The notes under the pieces are model-generated. The model was given only the letters and a program-made list of their open reading frames with translations. It made no database searches and had not been told where the DNA came from. A DNA stretch of 13,700 nucleotides, taken from positions 1 to 13,700 of the forward strand of contig JASGFG010000090.1 of assembly GCA_047605605.1 (NCBI GenBank), in the 5' to 3' direction. The position numbers and the translations under genes were made by a program. This document shows, in pieces, positions 1-8,833 of this stretch. Every line of letters starts with the position of its first letter. The first letter of the stretch is position 1. The DNA is from JAATGA01 sp047605605. Lineage in GTDB: Bacteria; Pseudomonadota; Alphaproteobacteria; Rhodobacterales; Rhodobacteraceae.

Positions 1-2271
1 TTGCGCATATTGCTCGGTCAGGTTGGCGGCATAGACCTGCCAGTCCCACCATTCGCATTGCAGCCAGTCCTCCATCCAGCCATGGATGCGATCCGCCCCG
101 CCGGTGGTGGTGTGGACAAGGAAGCTGTCCTCGCCGATCCGCGCGACCACGCCGTCGTCGATCAGGAACCCGTTTTCGTTGCACATCAGCCCATAGCGGC
201 ACTTGCCCACGGGCAGGGTCGACATGAGGTTGGTGTAGAGCATGTCGAGGAACCGCCCCGCATCCGGCCCCTTGACAAGGATCTTGCCGAGGGTCGAGGC
301 GTCCAGCAGCCCCACCGAATTGCGCACCGCCAGAACCTCGCGGTGAACCGCCTGTTCATGGCTTTCGCCCGCCTTGGGGAAGCAATAGGGGCGGCGCCAC
401 TGGCCCACCGGCTCAAAATAGGCGTTTTGCGCCACATGCCAGGCGTCGATCGGCGTCTTGCGCAGCGGCTGGAAGATCTCGCCCCGCGCCTCGCCCGCCA
501 GCGCGCCCAGCGTCACGGGCGTGTAGGGCGGGCGGAAGGTGGTGGTGCCGACCTGCGGGATCGGGGCGTCCAGCGCCTTGGACAGCACGGCCAGACCGTT
601 GATATTGGACAGCTTTCCCTGATCGGTGGCCATGCCCAGCGTCGTATATCGCTTGGTATGTTCGACCGAGGTATAGCCCTCGCGCGCGGCCAGCTGCACG
701 TCGCTGACCTTCACGTCGTTCTGATAGTCCAGCCACATCTTGGCGCGCAGCTGGATGCTGGCCCCCTGCGGCATGACCCAGACCGGCAGCAGCGCGCCTT
801 CGGCCGGGGCAGAGGCTGTGGCAGTCGTGGACCCGCCTGCCGCCGCCGCGGCATCTGCCAGAATTCCGTCGGCGTGCAGCACGCCATTGGCCGACCCGGC
901 CGCGACGACCAGCGCATTGCCGTCATGGTTGATCGGCGGGCGGGCGGCATCGGGGCGGAACATGGCGTTCGCCTCGTCCCAGGTCAGCTTTCCGCCGCAA
1001 TGGCTCCACAGGTGAACCACCGGCGACCAGCCGCCCGACATGGCGACGGCATCGCAGGCAATCTCCTCGATCTCCGCGCCCTCGCCTGCATGGGAACAGA
1101 TCGCGACGCCTGTGACGCGCTTGCCGCCCTTGACCTTGGCGATGGCCTTGCCGGTTTCGACCCGCAGGCCGAGCGCGCGCGCCTCGTCCGGCAGGGCGCC
1201 TTTCGCCTCGGGCCGGGCGTCGAGGATGACCGGAACCGCCAGCCCCGCCTTTTTCAGCGCGATGGCCGTGCGATAGGCGTCGTCGTTGTTCGTGACCACG
1301 ACCGTCCGATCACCGGGCGAGACGGCCCAGTTCACCACGAAATCGCGCACCGCCCCGGCCAGCATCACCCCGGGAATGTCGTTTCCGGCGAAGGACAAGG
1401 GGCGTTCGATGGCGCCGGTCGCGGCAATCACCTGACCGGCCCGGATGCGCCACAGCCGCTGGCGCGGGCGTCCGTCGCCGGGGGTATGGTCGGCGATGCG
1501 TTCGACGGCCAGCGTATAGCCGTGGTCATAGGACCCGACCGCCATGGTGCGGGCGCGGACGACCACATTATCCATCGCCTTCAGCGCGGTCAGCGTCGCC
1601 AGGGTCCAGTCGGCGGCGGGCTTGCCGTCGATCAGCACGCCATCAACCGGCGCGCGGCCGCCGAAATGGGCGGTTTGTTCGACCAGCCACACCCGTTTGC
1701 CCGCCTGCGCAGCGGTCAGCGCGGCCTGAAGCCCGGCAATCCCGCCCCCCGCGACGAAGATGTCGCAATGCGCATAGGCATATTCGTAACGGTCGGCATC
1801 GGGATCTTTCGGCACCTTGCCCAGACCCGCCGACTGGCGGATTACGGGTTCAAAGACGTGCTTCCAGAAGCTGCGCGGATGGATGAAGGTCTTGTAGTAG
1901 AACCCCCCCGGCAGCATCCGCGAGGCGAGGCTGTTCAGCGCGCCGATGTCGAAGTCCAGGCTGGGCCAGTGATTCTGGCTGGTCATTTCCGCGCCGTCGA
2001 ACAGCTCGGTCGTGGTGGTGCGCTGGTTCGGCTCGAACCGGCTGCCCTTGCCCAGGTTGACCAGCGCGTTCGGTTCCTCGGCGCCGCTGGCGACGATGCC
2101 GCGCGGGCGGTGATACTTGAAGCTGCGCCCGACCAGAACCTGATCGTTGGCCAGCAGGGCGGCGGCCAGCGTGTCGCCGGCATAGCCCTTCATGCGCTTG
2201 CCGTCGAAGGTGAATTCGCGCGGTGCGCTGCGGTCGATCAGACGGCCGCCGGTGGACAGACGGGTGCTCAC
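1..2271 (-). CDS. soxA: Sarcosine oxidase subunit alpha (heterotetrameric), partial, C-terminus beyond window
   Basis: This is the large subunit of heterotetrameric sarcosine oxidase, which oxidatively demethylates sarcosine to glycine and passes the one-carbon unit to tetrahydrofolate in the cytoplasm. 757 codons are visible and the frame is open to the window edge; the family is usually about 1,000 residues, so roughly the last quarter is missing. Residues 18-90 are the ferredoxin-like N-terminal fold (FTFDGKRMKGYAGDTLAAAL, then KYHRPRGI). A dinucleotide-binding loop AGGGIAGL follows at 174-181. The folate-binding GCV_T-type domain starts near residue 600 (PIDAWHVAQNAYFEPVGQWR). The start is GTG at 2269-2271, overlapping the soxD stop by 4 nt and preceded at 6 nt by GGGAGGG. 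The gene order beta-delta-alpha is standard; gamma should lie to the left of the window. N-methylglutamate dehydrogenase subunit MgdC is a close homologue that I cannot exclude. Confidence 0.95.
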   Translation of the reverse strand, partial: MSTRLSTGGRLIDRSAPREFTFDGKRMKGYAGDTLAAALLANDQVLVGRSFKYHRPRGIVASGAEEPNALVNLGKGSRFEPNQRTTTTELFDGAEMTSQNHWPSLDFDIGALNSLASRMLPGGFYYKTFIHPRSFWKHVFEPVIRQSAGLGKVPKDPDADRYEYAYAHCDIFVAGGGIAGLQAALTAAQAGKRVWLVEQTAHFGGRAPVDGVLIDGKPAADWTLATLTALKAMDNVVVRARTMAVGSYDHGYTLAVERIADHTPGDGRPRQRLWRIRAGQVIAATGAIERPLSFAGNDIPGVMLAGAVRDFVVNWAVSPGDRTVVVTNNDDAYRTAIALKKAGLAVPVILDARPEAKGALPDEARALGLRVETGKAIAKVKGGKRVTGVAICSHAGEGAEIEEIACDAVAMSGGWSPVVHLWSHCGGKLTWDEANAMFRPDAARPPINHDGNALVVAAGSANGVLHADGILADAAAAAGGSTTATASAPAEGALLPVWVMPQGASIQLRAKMWLDYQNDVKVSDVQLAAREGYTSVEHTKRYTTLGMATDQGKLSNINGLAVLSKALDAPIPQVGTTTFRPPYTPVTLGALAGEARGEIFQPLRKTPIDAWHVAQNAYFEPVGQWRRPYCFPKAGESHEQAVHREVLAVRNSVGLLDASTLGKILVKGPDAGRFLDMLYTNLMSTLPVGKCRYGLMCNENGFLIDDGVVARIGEDSFLVHTTTGGADRIHGWMEDWLQCEWWDWQVYAANLTEQYAQ

Positions 2272-2591
2272 TTCGATCCCTCCCATGCCGGGCGGCGGGC
2301 CTTGATTTTCGCCAGAATGTCGGCGGGCGGTTCGCTGGTCTGGGCCGGATAGGTCCCGAACACCTCGAGCGTCACGGTATCGCGCGCGGCCAGGAACCAT
2401 TTGCCGCAACCATAGGCGTGGCGCCAGCGCTCGAAATGCACGCCCTTGGGGTTTTTCCGCGCGAACATGTAAAGGTCGAATTCATCGTCGGACGAACCGG
2501 GGCCAAAGCGTTTCAGATGCGCCTCGCCCCCCGCCGTCAGCTCGGTTTCCTCGGCCTTCACGTCGCAATAGGGGCATTCAAGAAGCAGCAT
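2268..2591 (-). CDS. soxD: Sarcosine oxidase subunit delta
   Basis: This 107-residue protein is the small zinc-binding delta subunit of heterotetrameric sarcosine oxidase. The N-terminus MLLLECPYCD supplies Cys6 and Cys9. His58 and Cys62 in WRHAYGCGKWF complete the family's CxxC...HxxxC zinc site. The length is normal for the family. ATG at 2591 follows GGAGG by 7 nt (plus-strand 2599-2603). The stop TGA overlaps the GTG start of soxA, so the two are probably translationally coupled. It lies 96 nt downstream of soxB, with a hairpin element between them. The homologous MgdB of N-methylglutamate dehydrogenase is the only serious alternative. Confidence 0.95.
   Translation of the reverse strand: MLLLECPYCDVKAEETELTAGGEAHLKRFGPGSSDDEFDLYMFARKNPKGVHFERWRHAYGCGKWFLAARDTVTLEVFGTYPAQTSEPPADILAKIKARRPAWEGSK
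2278..2284 (-). promoter_or_regulatory. Ribosome binding site deciding the GTG start of soxA
   Basis: The minus strand reads GGGAGGG here, 6 nt before the GTG at 2271. This strong Shine-Dalgarno match inside the end of soxD is what selects the GTG over any later start for soxA. Confidence 0.7.
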
Positions 2592-2625
2592 GTCAGAACC
2601 TCCGGCCGTGGTGCTGGTGGAAAGG

Positions 2626-2675
2626 CCGGGGGCTGTCTGCCCCCGGACCCCCGAGGATATTTCGGTCCAGAAAGA
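2626..2675 (-). repeat. Intergenic hairpin repeat element between soxB and soxD
   Basis: The 96-nt soxB-soxD gap holds a perfect 8-bp stem (CCGGGGGC at 2626-2633 and GCCCCCGG at 2639-2646) with a 5-nt loop TGTCT. It is followed on the plus strand by ACCCCCGAGGATATTT and a purine-rich tail. From memory, a GGGGG-loop-CCCCCGGACCCCCGAGGATATTT unit recurs between genes in Rhodobacteraceae genomes; only one copy is present here, so the repeat call rests on that recollection. In the direction of transcription the hairpin lies after the soxB stop and has no T-tract, so it may stabilise the upstream mRNA or attenuate rather than terminate, since soxD must still be expressed. Confidence 0.6.
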
Positions 2676-2687
2676 GGGGGAAAGCCA

Positions 2688-3932
2688 TCAGTGCGCCACC
2701 CCCGCCGCGACGGATTCGTCGATGAAGCGGCCCTCGCGGAAACGGTCCAGCGTGAATTCCGAGGCGAGCGTCGAGTGGCCCTTGGCCATCAGTTCCGCCA
2801 TCGCCCAGCCCGAACCGGGGATCGCCTTGAACCCGCCGGTGCCCCAGCCGCAGTTGATGAAGATATTGTCCACCGGGGTTTTCGAGATGATGGGCGAACG
2901 GTCGCCGGTCATGTCGACGATGCCGCCCCACTGGCGCAGCATCTTCAGCCGGCTGATGATCGGGAACGTCTCGATCAGGGACCGCAGCGTTTCCTCGACA
3001 TGGTGGAACGACCCGCGCTGCGAATAGTTGTTGAACCCGTCGGTGCCGCCGCCGATCACCAGCTCGCCCTTGTCGGACTGGCTGATATAGCCGTGAACGG
3101 TGTTGGCCATCACCACCACGTCGATGCAGGGCTTGATCGGTTCGCTGACCAGCGCCTGAAGCGCCAGCGATTCGATCGGCAGGCGGAAGCCCGCCATGTC
3201 GGCGACCACGCCCGAATGCCCGGCGACGACGATGCCCAGCTTCTTGCAGCCGATGAAGCCGCGGGTGGTTTCCACGCCCGTGACCGCCCCGCCGTCGCGG
3301 CGCACGCCCGTCACCTCGGTCTGCTGGATGATGTCCATCCCCATGTCCGAGCAGGCCCGCGCATAGCCCCAAGCCACCGCGTCATGCCGCGCCGTGCCGC
3401 CGCGCGCCTGATATTGCGCGCCCAGGATCGGATAGCGCGGCCCGTCGATGTTGATGATCGGCACCAGTTCCTTGACCTTGGCGGGGCTGATGTATTCGGT
3501 TGCGATCCCCTGCAACTGGTTGGCGTGGACGGTGCGCATGTAGCCCCGCGCCTCGTGATGGGTCTGCGCCAGCATCAACAGGCCGCGGGGGGAAAACATC
3601 ACGTTGTAGTTCAGGTCCTGACTGAGCGTCTCATACAGGCTGCGCGCCTTTTCAAAGATCGCGGCGGACGAGTTTTCCAGATAGTTCGACCGGATGATCG
3701 TGGTGTTGCGGCCGGTGTTGCCGCCGCCCAGCCAGCCCTTTTCGATCACCGCCACATTGGTGATGCCGAAGTTCTTGCCCAGGTAATAGGCGGTGGCCAG
3801 ACCATGCCCCCCGGCGCCGACGATGATCACGTCATAGGCGGCCTTCGGCGCGGGCGACCGCCAGGCCTTTTCCCAGCCCTGATGCCAGCGAAGCGCCTCA
3901 CGCGCGATGGCAAAGACCGAATAGCGTTTCAT
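2688..3932 (-). CDS. soxB: Sarcosine oxidase subunit beta
   Basis: This 414-residue FAD-dependent DAO-family oxidoreductase is the catalytic beta subunit that oxidises sarcosine to an iminium intermediate. The dinucleotide fold is at residues 34-44 (DVIIVGAGGHG), followed by EKGWLGGGNTGRNTT, a block typical of the beta subunit. Residue His183 in GGTARHDAVAW aligns by context with the histidine that carries covalent FMN in characterised beta subunits. The C-terminal DMTGDRSPII and NCGWGTGGFKAIPGSG blocks are also typical. The length matches the family. The ATG at 3932 has only a weak GGGGA upstream. It is the first gene of the visible operon and is transcribed divergently from ccmI across a 207-nt gap. 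The MgdA subunit of N-methylglutamate dehydrogenase is the alternative identity. Confidence 0.95.
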   Translation of the reverse strand: MKRYSVFAIAREALRWHQGWEKAWRSPAPKAAYDVIIVGAGGHGLATAYYLGKNFGITNVAVIEKGWLGGGNTGRNTTIIRSNYLENSSAAIFEKARSLYETLSQDLNYNVMFSPRGLLMLAQTHHEARGYMRTVHANQLQGIATEYISPAKVKELVPIINIDGPRYPILGAQYQARGGTARHDAVAWGYARACSDMGMDIIQQTEVTGVRRDGGAVTGVETTRGFIGCKKLGIVVAGHSGVVADMAGFRLPIESLALQALVSEPIKPCIDVVVMANTVHGYISQSDKGELVIGGGTDGFNNYSQRGSFHHVEETLRSLIETFPIISRLKMLRQWGGIVDMTGDRSPIISKTPVDNIFINCGWGTGGFKAIPGSGWAMAELMAKGHSTLASEFTLDRFREGRFIDESVAAGVAH

Positions 3933-4018
3933 GGGCAGTCCCCGTAGCCGGCATCGCCGATGTTTCTGGAATCCCGTCGCGTTTTATCCGCGCCCATGAG
4001 CGCCGCAATCGGGAAAAT

Positions 4019-4053
4019 TGCGACATCGCCGCATGTCGCATGATGCCACATGC
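4019..4053. promoter_or_regulatory. Candidate operator: three alternating half-sites upstream of soxB
   Basis: Three 8-nt half-sites of alternating orientation sit together: TGCGACAT (4019-4026), ATGTCGCA (4033-4040) and TGCCACAT (4044-4051). The first pair forms a perfect 8-bp inverted repeat with a 6-nt spacer. The second pair lies in a 23-nt near-palindrome (4031-4053) with one mismatched pair around its centre. The cluster is 87 nt or more from the soxB start and also 87 nt from the ccmI start, so it could control either. Induction of the sox operon by a substrate-responsive regulator is the more likely role. The regulator family is not identifiable from this alone; AraC-type regulators control sarcosine and glycine betaine genes in Pseudomonas. 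Confidence 0.55.
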
Positions 4054-4098
4054 CAGCCCTAGGCTGCGGCGCATCGCCTCTTTTGCCGGGGCGCCGAA

Positions 4099-4115
4099 GC
4101 CGCTACATCAGCGGC
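4099..4115 (+). other. Small stem-loop in the ccmI leader
   Basis: GCCGCT and AGCGGC form a perfect 6-bp stem with a 5-nt loop ACATC, ending 8 nt before the AGAAGGA ribosome binding site of ccmI (4124-4130). It might influence translation, but a stem of this size is also expected by chance in GC-rich DNA. Confidence 0.25.
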
Positions 4116-4139
4116 AAGGGGCAAGAAGGACTAGGCGGG

Positions 4140-5348
4140 ATGGGTTTCTGGATCGTCGCGGGTGCGATGGCGCTGGCCGCAGGCCTGATGATCGGACTGG
4201 CCTTCCGGCGCGGAACCTCGTCCGGCGCGGACGAAACCGCCATCTACCGCGACCAGCTGGCCGAGGTGGACCGCGACCTGTCGCGCGGCACGATCACCGC
4301 GGAAGAGGCCGCGCGCCTGCGGGTCGAGGTCTCTCGCCGCCTGCTGGACGCCGACCGCGCCGCGCGCAATCAGGGCGGGGGGACCTTTGGGCAAGCCTCT
4401 GCGCAGGCCTCATGGGCACTGCCGCTGATTGTGCTGGTTCTGGCGGGGTCATTCGGCGGCTATCTGTGGCTGGGCGCGCCCGGCTATCCCGACCTGCCGA
4501 TCGCCCGTCGCATTGCCGCATCCGAGGAATACCGCAAGGACCGCCCCTCTCAGGCCGAGGCGGAAAGGCAGGCGCCCCCAGCCTCCGCCCCGCAGCCCGA
4601 TGCCGAGTTCCTGTCGCTGATGGAAAAGCTGCGCGCCGCGGTGAAGGACCGGCCCGACGACACCCGCGGGCTGGATCTTCTGGCCCGGAACGAGGCCGCG
4701 CTTGGCAATTTCATCGCGGCCAAGGAGGCGCAGGCGCATCTTGTTCAGGTGAAGGGCGCTCAGGCCACGGCCGAGGATCAGGCCGCGCTGGCCGAACTGA
4801 TGATCCTTGCGGCGGGCGGCTATGTCTCGCCCGAGGCCGAGGCGGTGCTGGTCAAGGCCCTGACGCTGGATGCGCGCAACGGGACGGCGCGGTATTACTC
4901 GGGGCTGATGTTCAACCAGATCGGCCGCCCCGATCAGGCATTCCGGCTGTGGCAGCCGCTGCTGGAGGAAAGCCCGCCCGATGCCCCCTGGGTCGCGCCC
5001 ATCCGGGCGCAGATCCAGGATACGGCCTGGCGCGCGGGGGTGAATTACGAACTGCCCCCCGCCATGGCGGCCGGCCCCTCCTCCTCCGACATCGAGGCGG
5101 CGGCGGGGATGACACCCGAGGCGCGCGAGCAGATGATCCGCGGCATGGTCGACGGGCTGATGGCACGGCTGGCGGCCGAGGGGGGCACGTCCGAGGAATG
5201 GGCACGCCTCATCGCCTCGCTGGCGGTGCTGGGCGACAAGGACAAGGCGCGCGCCATCTGGGCCGAGGCGCAGGGGCGCTTTGCCGCCCGCCCCGACGAT
5301 CTGGCTGTGGTGCGCAAGGCCGCAGAAACCGCCGGGGTGGCCGAATGA
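4140..5348 (+). CDS. ccmI: c-type cytochrome biogenesis protein CcmI
   Basis: This 402-residue membrane protein is the apocytochrome c chaperone of the System I maturation pathway (CcmI, CycH in rhizobia). It hands apocytochromes to the CcmF/CcmH haem ligase. Residues 3-22 form a first membrane segment (WIVAGAMALAAGLMIGLAF). A cytoplasmic loop rich in charged heptads follows (RDQLAEVDRDLSRGTITAEE). Residues 92-112 form a second membrane segment ending in the family's GAPGYPDLP. The rest is an alanine-rich periplasmic TPR-like domain. The ATG at 4140 lies 9 nt after AGAAGGA and places the first membrane segment at the N-terminus; the frame is open 30 codons further upstream, but no better start is seen. 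The stop overlaps the ruvX start by 4 nt (ATGA). Confidence 0.93.
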   Translation: MGFWIVAGAMALAAGLMIGLAFRRGTSSGADETAIYRDQLAEVDRDLSRGTITAEEAARLRVEVSRRLLDADRAARNQGGGTFGQASAQASWALPLIVLVLAGSFGGYLWLGAPGYPDLPIARRIAASEEYRKDRPSQAEAERQAPPASAPQPDAEFLSLMEKLRAAVKDRPDDTRGLDLLARNEAALGNFIAAKEAQAHLVQVKGAQATAEDQAALAELMILAAGGYVSPEAEAVLVKALTLDARNGTARYYSGLMFNQIGRPDQAFRLWQPLLEESPPDAPWVAPIRAQIQDTAWRAGVNYELPPAMAAGPSSSDIEAAAGMTPEAREQMIRGMVDGLMARLAAEGGTSEEWARLIASLAVLGDKDKARAIWAEAQGRFAARPDDLAVVRKAAETAGVAE

Positions 5349-5830
5349 TCCACGACGACATCGCCGCCTTTGCCGCAGCCCTGCCGCCGAACCGCGCCGT
5401 TGCGGGCCTCGATTTCGGCGACAAGACCATCGGCATCGCAATCTCGGACCTGCGCCGGGGCGTCGCCACCCCGACCGAAGTGATCCGGCGGGTGAAGTTC
5501 ACCGTGGATGCGCTGCGCCTGCTGGAGATCCTGCGCGACCGGCAGATCGCCGGGGTCGTCCTTGGCCTGCCGCTGAACATGGATGGAAGCGAAGGACCGC
5601 GCGTGCAGGCCACCCGCGCCTTTGCCCGCAACCTCATCCGCCTGCCCGACTGGCCGGGCCTTCCGATCTGCTTCTGGGACGAGCGGCTGTCCACCGTCGC
5701 GGCCGAACGTGCGCTGCTGGAGGCGGATACGTCGCGAAAGCGTCGCCGCGAGGTCATCGACCAGGTGGCGGCCGGTTATATCCTGCAAGGCGCGCTGGAT
5801 CGCATGGCGTATCTGCCAAGGGCCGAATGA
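5345..5830 (+). CDS. ruvX: YqgF/RuvX family putative Holliday junction resolvase
   Basis: This 161-residue protein belongs to the RNase H-fold YqgF/RuvX family. The family is described as a Holliday junction resolvase and also as a nuclease linked to 16S rRNA 5'-end processing in the cytoplasm. The family motifs are AGLDFGDKTIGIAISD near the N-terminus, GVVLGLPLNMDGSEGPR in the middle, DERLST, and DQVAAGYILQGALD near the C-terminus. These supply the conserved acidic residues. The length is at the upper end of normal. The ATG at 5345 overlaps the ccmI stop in ATGA, so translation is probably coupled; no strong ribosome binding site is seen. Its own stop overlaps the next start. Confidence 0.93.
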   Translation: MIHDDIAAFAAALPPNRAVAGLDFGDKTIGIAISDLRRGVATPTEVIRRVKFTVDALRLLEILRDRQIAGVVLGLPLNMDGSEGPRVQATRAFARNLIRLPDWPGLPICFWDERLSTVAAERALLEADTSRKRRREVIDQVAAGYILQGALDRMAYLPRAE

Positions 5831-6063
5831 TGGACGACATCTGGCGACGGGACGAAATCGAAAGCCCCTGCGTGAAGATCTGCGTGCTTCACCCGCGCGA
5901 GCGGCTTTGCGTCGGCTGCCTGCGCACCCGCGACGAAATCGCCGAATGGTCGCAGATGACACCGGCCGAGCGGCGCGAGATCATGATCCAGCTTCCCGGC
6001 CGCCGCCCGCGCCTGACAAGGCGCCGCGGGGGCCGCGCCGCGCGCCTGCCGCAGGACCCCTGA
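5830..6063 (+). CDS. DUF1289 family cysteine-motif protein
   Basis: This 77-residue protein belongs to the DUF1289 family, whose function is unknown; it is sometimes annotated as an Fe-S protein. The defining block ESPCVKICVLHPRERLCVGC places cysteines at 14, 18, 27 and 30, suitable for binding a metal or cluster, followed by TRDEIAEW. The C-terminal third is Arg-rich and basic (residues 58-72), which could suggest contact with nucleic acid, but this is inference. Two adjacent ATGs exist, at 5827 and 5830. The second is chosen because AAGGG ends 7 nt before it; the first would give an ATGA overlap with ruvX and one extra Met. It ends 10 nt from the convergent complex I gene. Confidence 0.85.
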   Translation: MDDIWRRDEIESPCVKICVLHPRERLCVGCLRTRDEIAEWSQMTPAERREIMIQLPGRRPRLTRRRGGRAARLPQDP

Positions 6064-6073
6064 ACAGCCCCGG

Positions 6074-6385
6074 TCAATGCGTCCAGGCGCCCTTGCGGTC
6101 GGTGGCGAAATTCTCGCCATAGCCGCGGGGACGAATGTTCGGCTTGCGCTTGTTCGGCTCCAGCACCTCATAGGGGATGGCGTTGGCCTTGGCATAGTCC
6201 TCGGCTTCTTCGCGCGTCTCGAAGCGCAGGCGCACCTGGGTCTGCGTCTCGGTCGTCGAGGTCCAGCCCATCAGCGGGTCGATCTCGCGCGGGGACCCCT
6301 GGGCGAAATCCAGAACCCAGCCCCTGGTCTTGGCGGTGCCGGACTGCATTGCGGTTTTCGCTGGCTGATAGATGCGGGCGCGCAT
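6074..6385 (-). CDS. NDUFS4-like complex I accessory protein (ETC complex I subunit family)
   Basis: This 103-residue protein matches the ETC_C1_NDUFS4 family, the alphaproteobacterial counterpart of the mitochondrial 18-kDa accessory subunit of NADH:ubiquinone oxidoreductase. The typical features are MRARIYQPAKTAMQSG at the start, WVLDFAQ, DPLMGWTSTTETQTQVRLRF, the acidic ETREEAEDYA helix, and the C-terminal RPRGYGENFATDRKGAWTH. It would act at the peripheral arm of complex I on the cytoplasmic face of the membrane. The ATG at 6385 follows AAAAGGG. The gene stands alone, divergent from uvrB and convergent with the DUF1289 gene, far from any nuo operon. That isolation fits an accessory subunit. 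Confidence 0.92.
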   Translation of the reverse strand: MRARIYQPAKTAMQSGTAKTRGWVLDFAQGSPREIDPLMGWTSTTETQTQVRLRFETREEAEDYAKANAIPYEVLEPNKRKPNIRPRGYGENFATDRKGAWTH

Positions 6386-6407
6386 GGGATTCCCTTTTGG
6401 CAGTGCA

Positions 6408-6421
6408 GCGGATTTATCCGC
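6408..6421. promoter_or_regulatory. Short inverted repeat in the complex I gene / uvrB divergent region
   Basis: GCGGAT-TT-ATCCGC is a perfect 6-bp inverted repeat with a 2-nt spacer, 23 nt upstream of the NDUFS4-like start. It could be a regulator site for that gene. No regulator is recognised, and the size is close to chance level. Confidence 0.25.
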
Positions 6422-6441
6422 AATCGCGGGCAAAAGCGCAA

Positions 6442-6458
6442 GGCGGCGAAAAGCCGCC
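6442..6458. other. GC-rich stem-loop in divergent intergenic region
   Basis: GGCGGC and GCCGCC form a perfect 6-bp stem around GAAAA. It sits between two divergent start codons, so a terminator role is not expected. No function is assigned. Confidence 0.25.
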
Positions 6459-6473
6459 CGCCCCCTTCCGCCG

Positions 6474-6488
6474 GAACAAAAACGGAAT
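6474..6488. promoter_or_regulatory. Candidate LexA (SOS) box upstream of uvrB
   Basis: GAAC-AAAAACG-GAAT matches the alphaproteobacterial LexA direct repeat GAAC-N7-GAAC (GTTC-N7-GTTC on the other strand) with one mismatch in the last base. It lies 35 nt before the uvrB start and just upstream of a TTGACA at 6492-6497, where a repressor would act. The single mismatch lowers confidence. Confidence 0.4.
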
Positions 6489-6523
6489 ACATTGACAGGG
6501 TCCGCTGCCGCAGGTCGAATCCC

Positions 6524-8710
<2,187 letters not shown>

Positions 8711-8833
8711 ACTGCGCTGTTGCCGCCTTCGCCCGCGTCATGCTAGCCTTTGCGGCGGTAGGGCCAGCCATTCTTCCGGCCGGTCATTTTCTTGTGCCTT
8801 TGATCCATTCATTCCATTTTCAGGGAGGCTTTG

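Noticed and set aside
1..2352. A 783-codon open frame on the plus strand opposite soxA
   Set aside because: It is antisense to a clear sarcosine oxidase alpha gene in the frame that GC-rich codon use keeps open, and it shows no recognisable domain.
2223..3947. A 574-codon plus-strand frame opposite soxD and soxB
   Set aside because: Antisense shadow; the minus-strand proteins are complete and well recognised.
4449..5441. A 330-codon minus-strand frame opposite ccmI
   Set aside because: Arg/Gly/His-rich shadow frame with no ribosome binding site and no recognised domain.
8711..8833. Possible terminator after uvrB around the CCGGCCGG palindrome at 8776-8783 followed by TCATTTTCTT
   Set aside because: The palindrome has no loop and cannot form a normal hairpin, and the T-run is interrupted. 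Nothing else in this 123-nt gap is supportable except the ribosome binding site of the peptidase gene.
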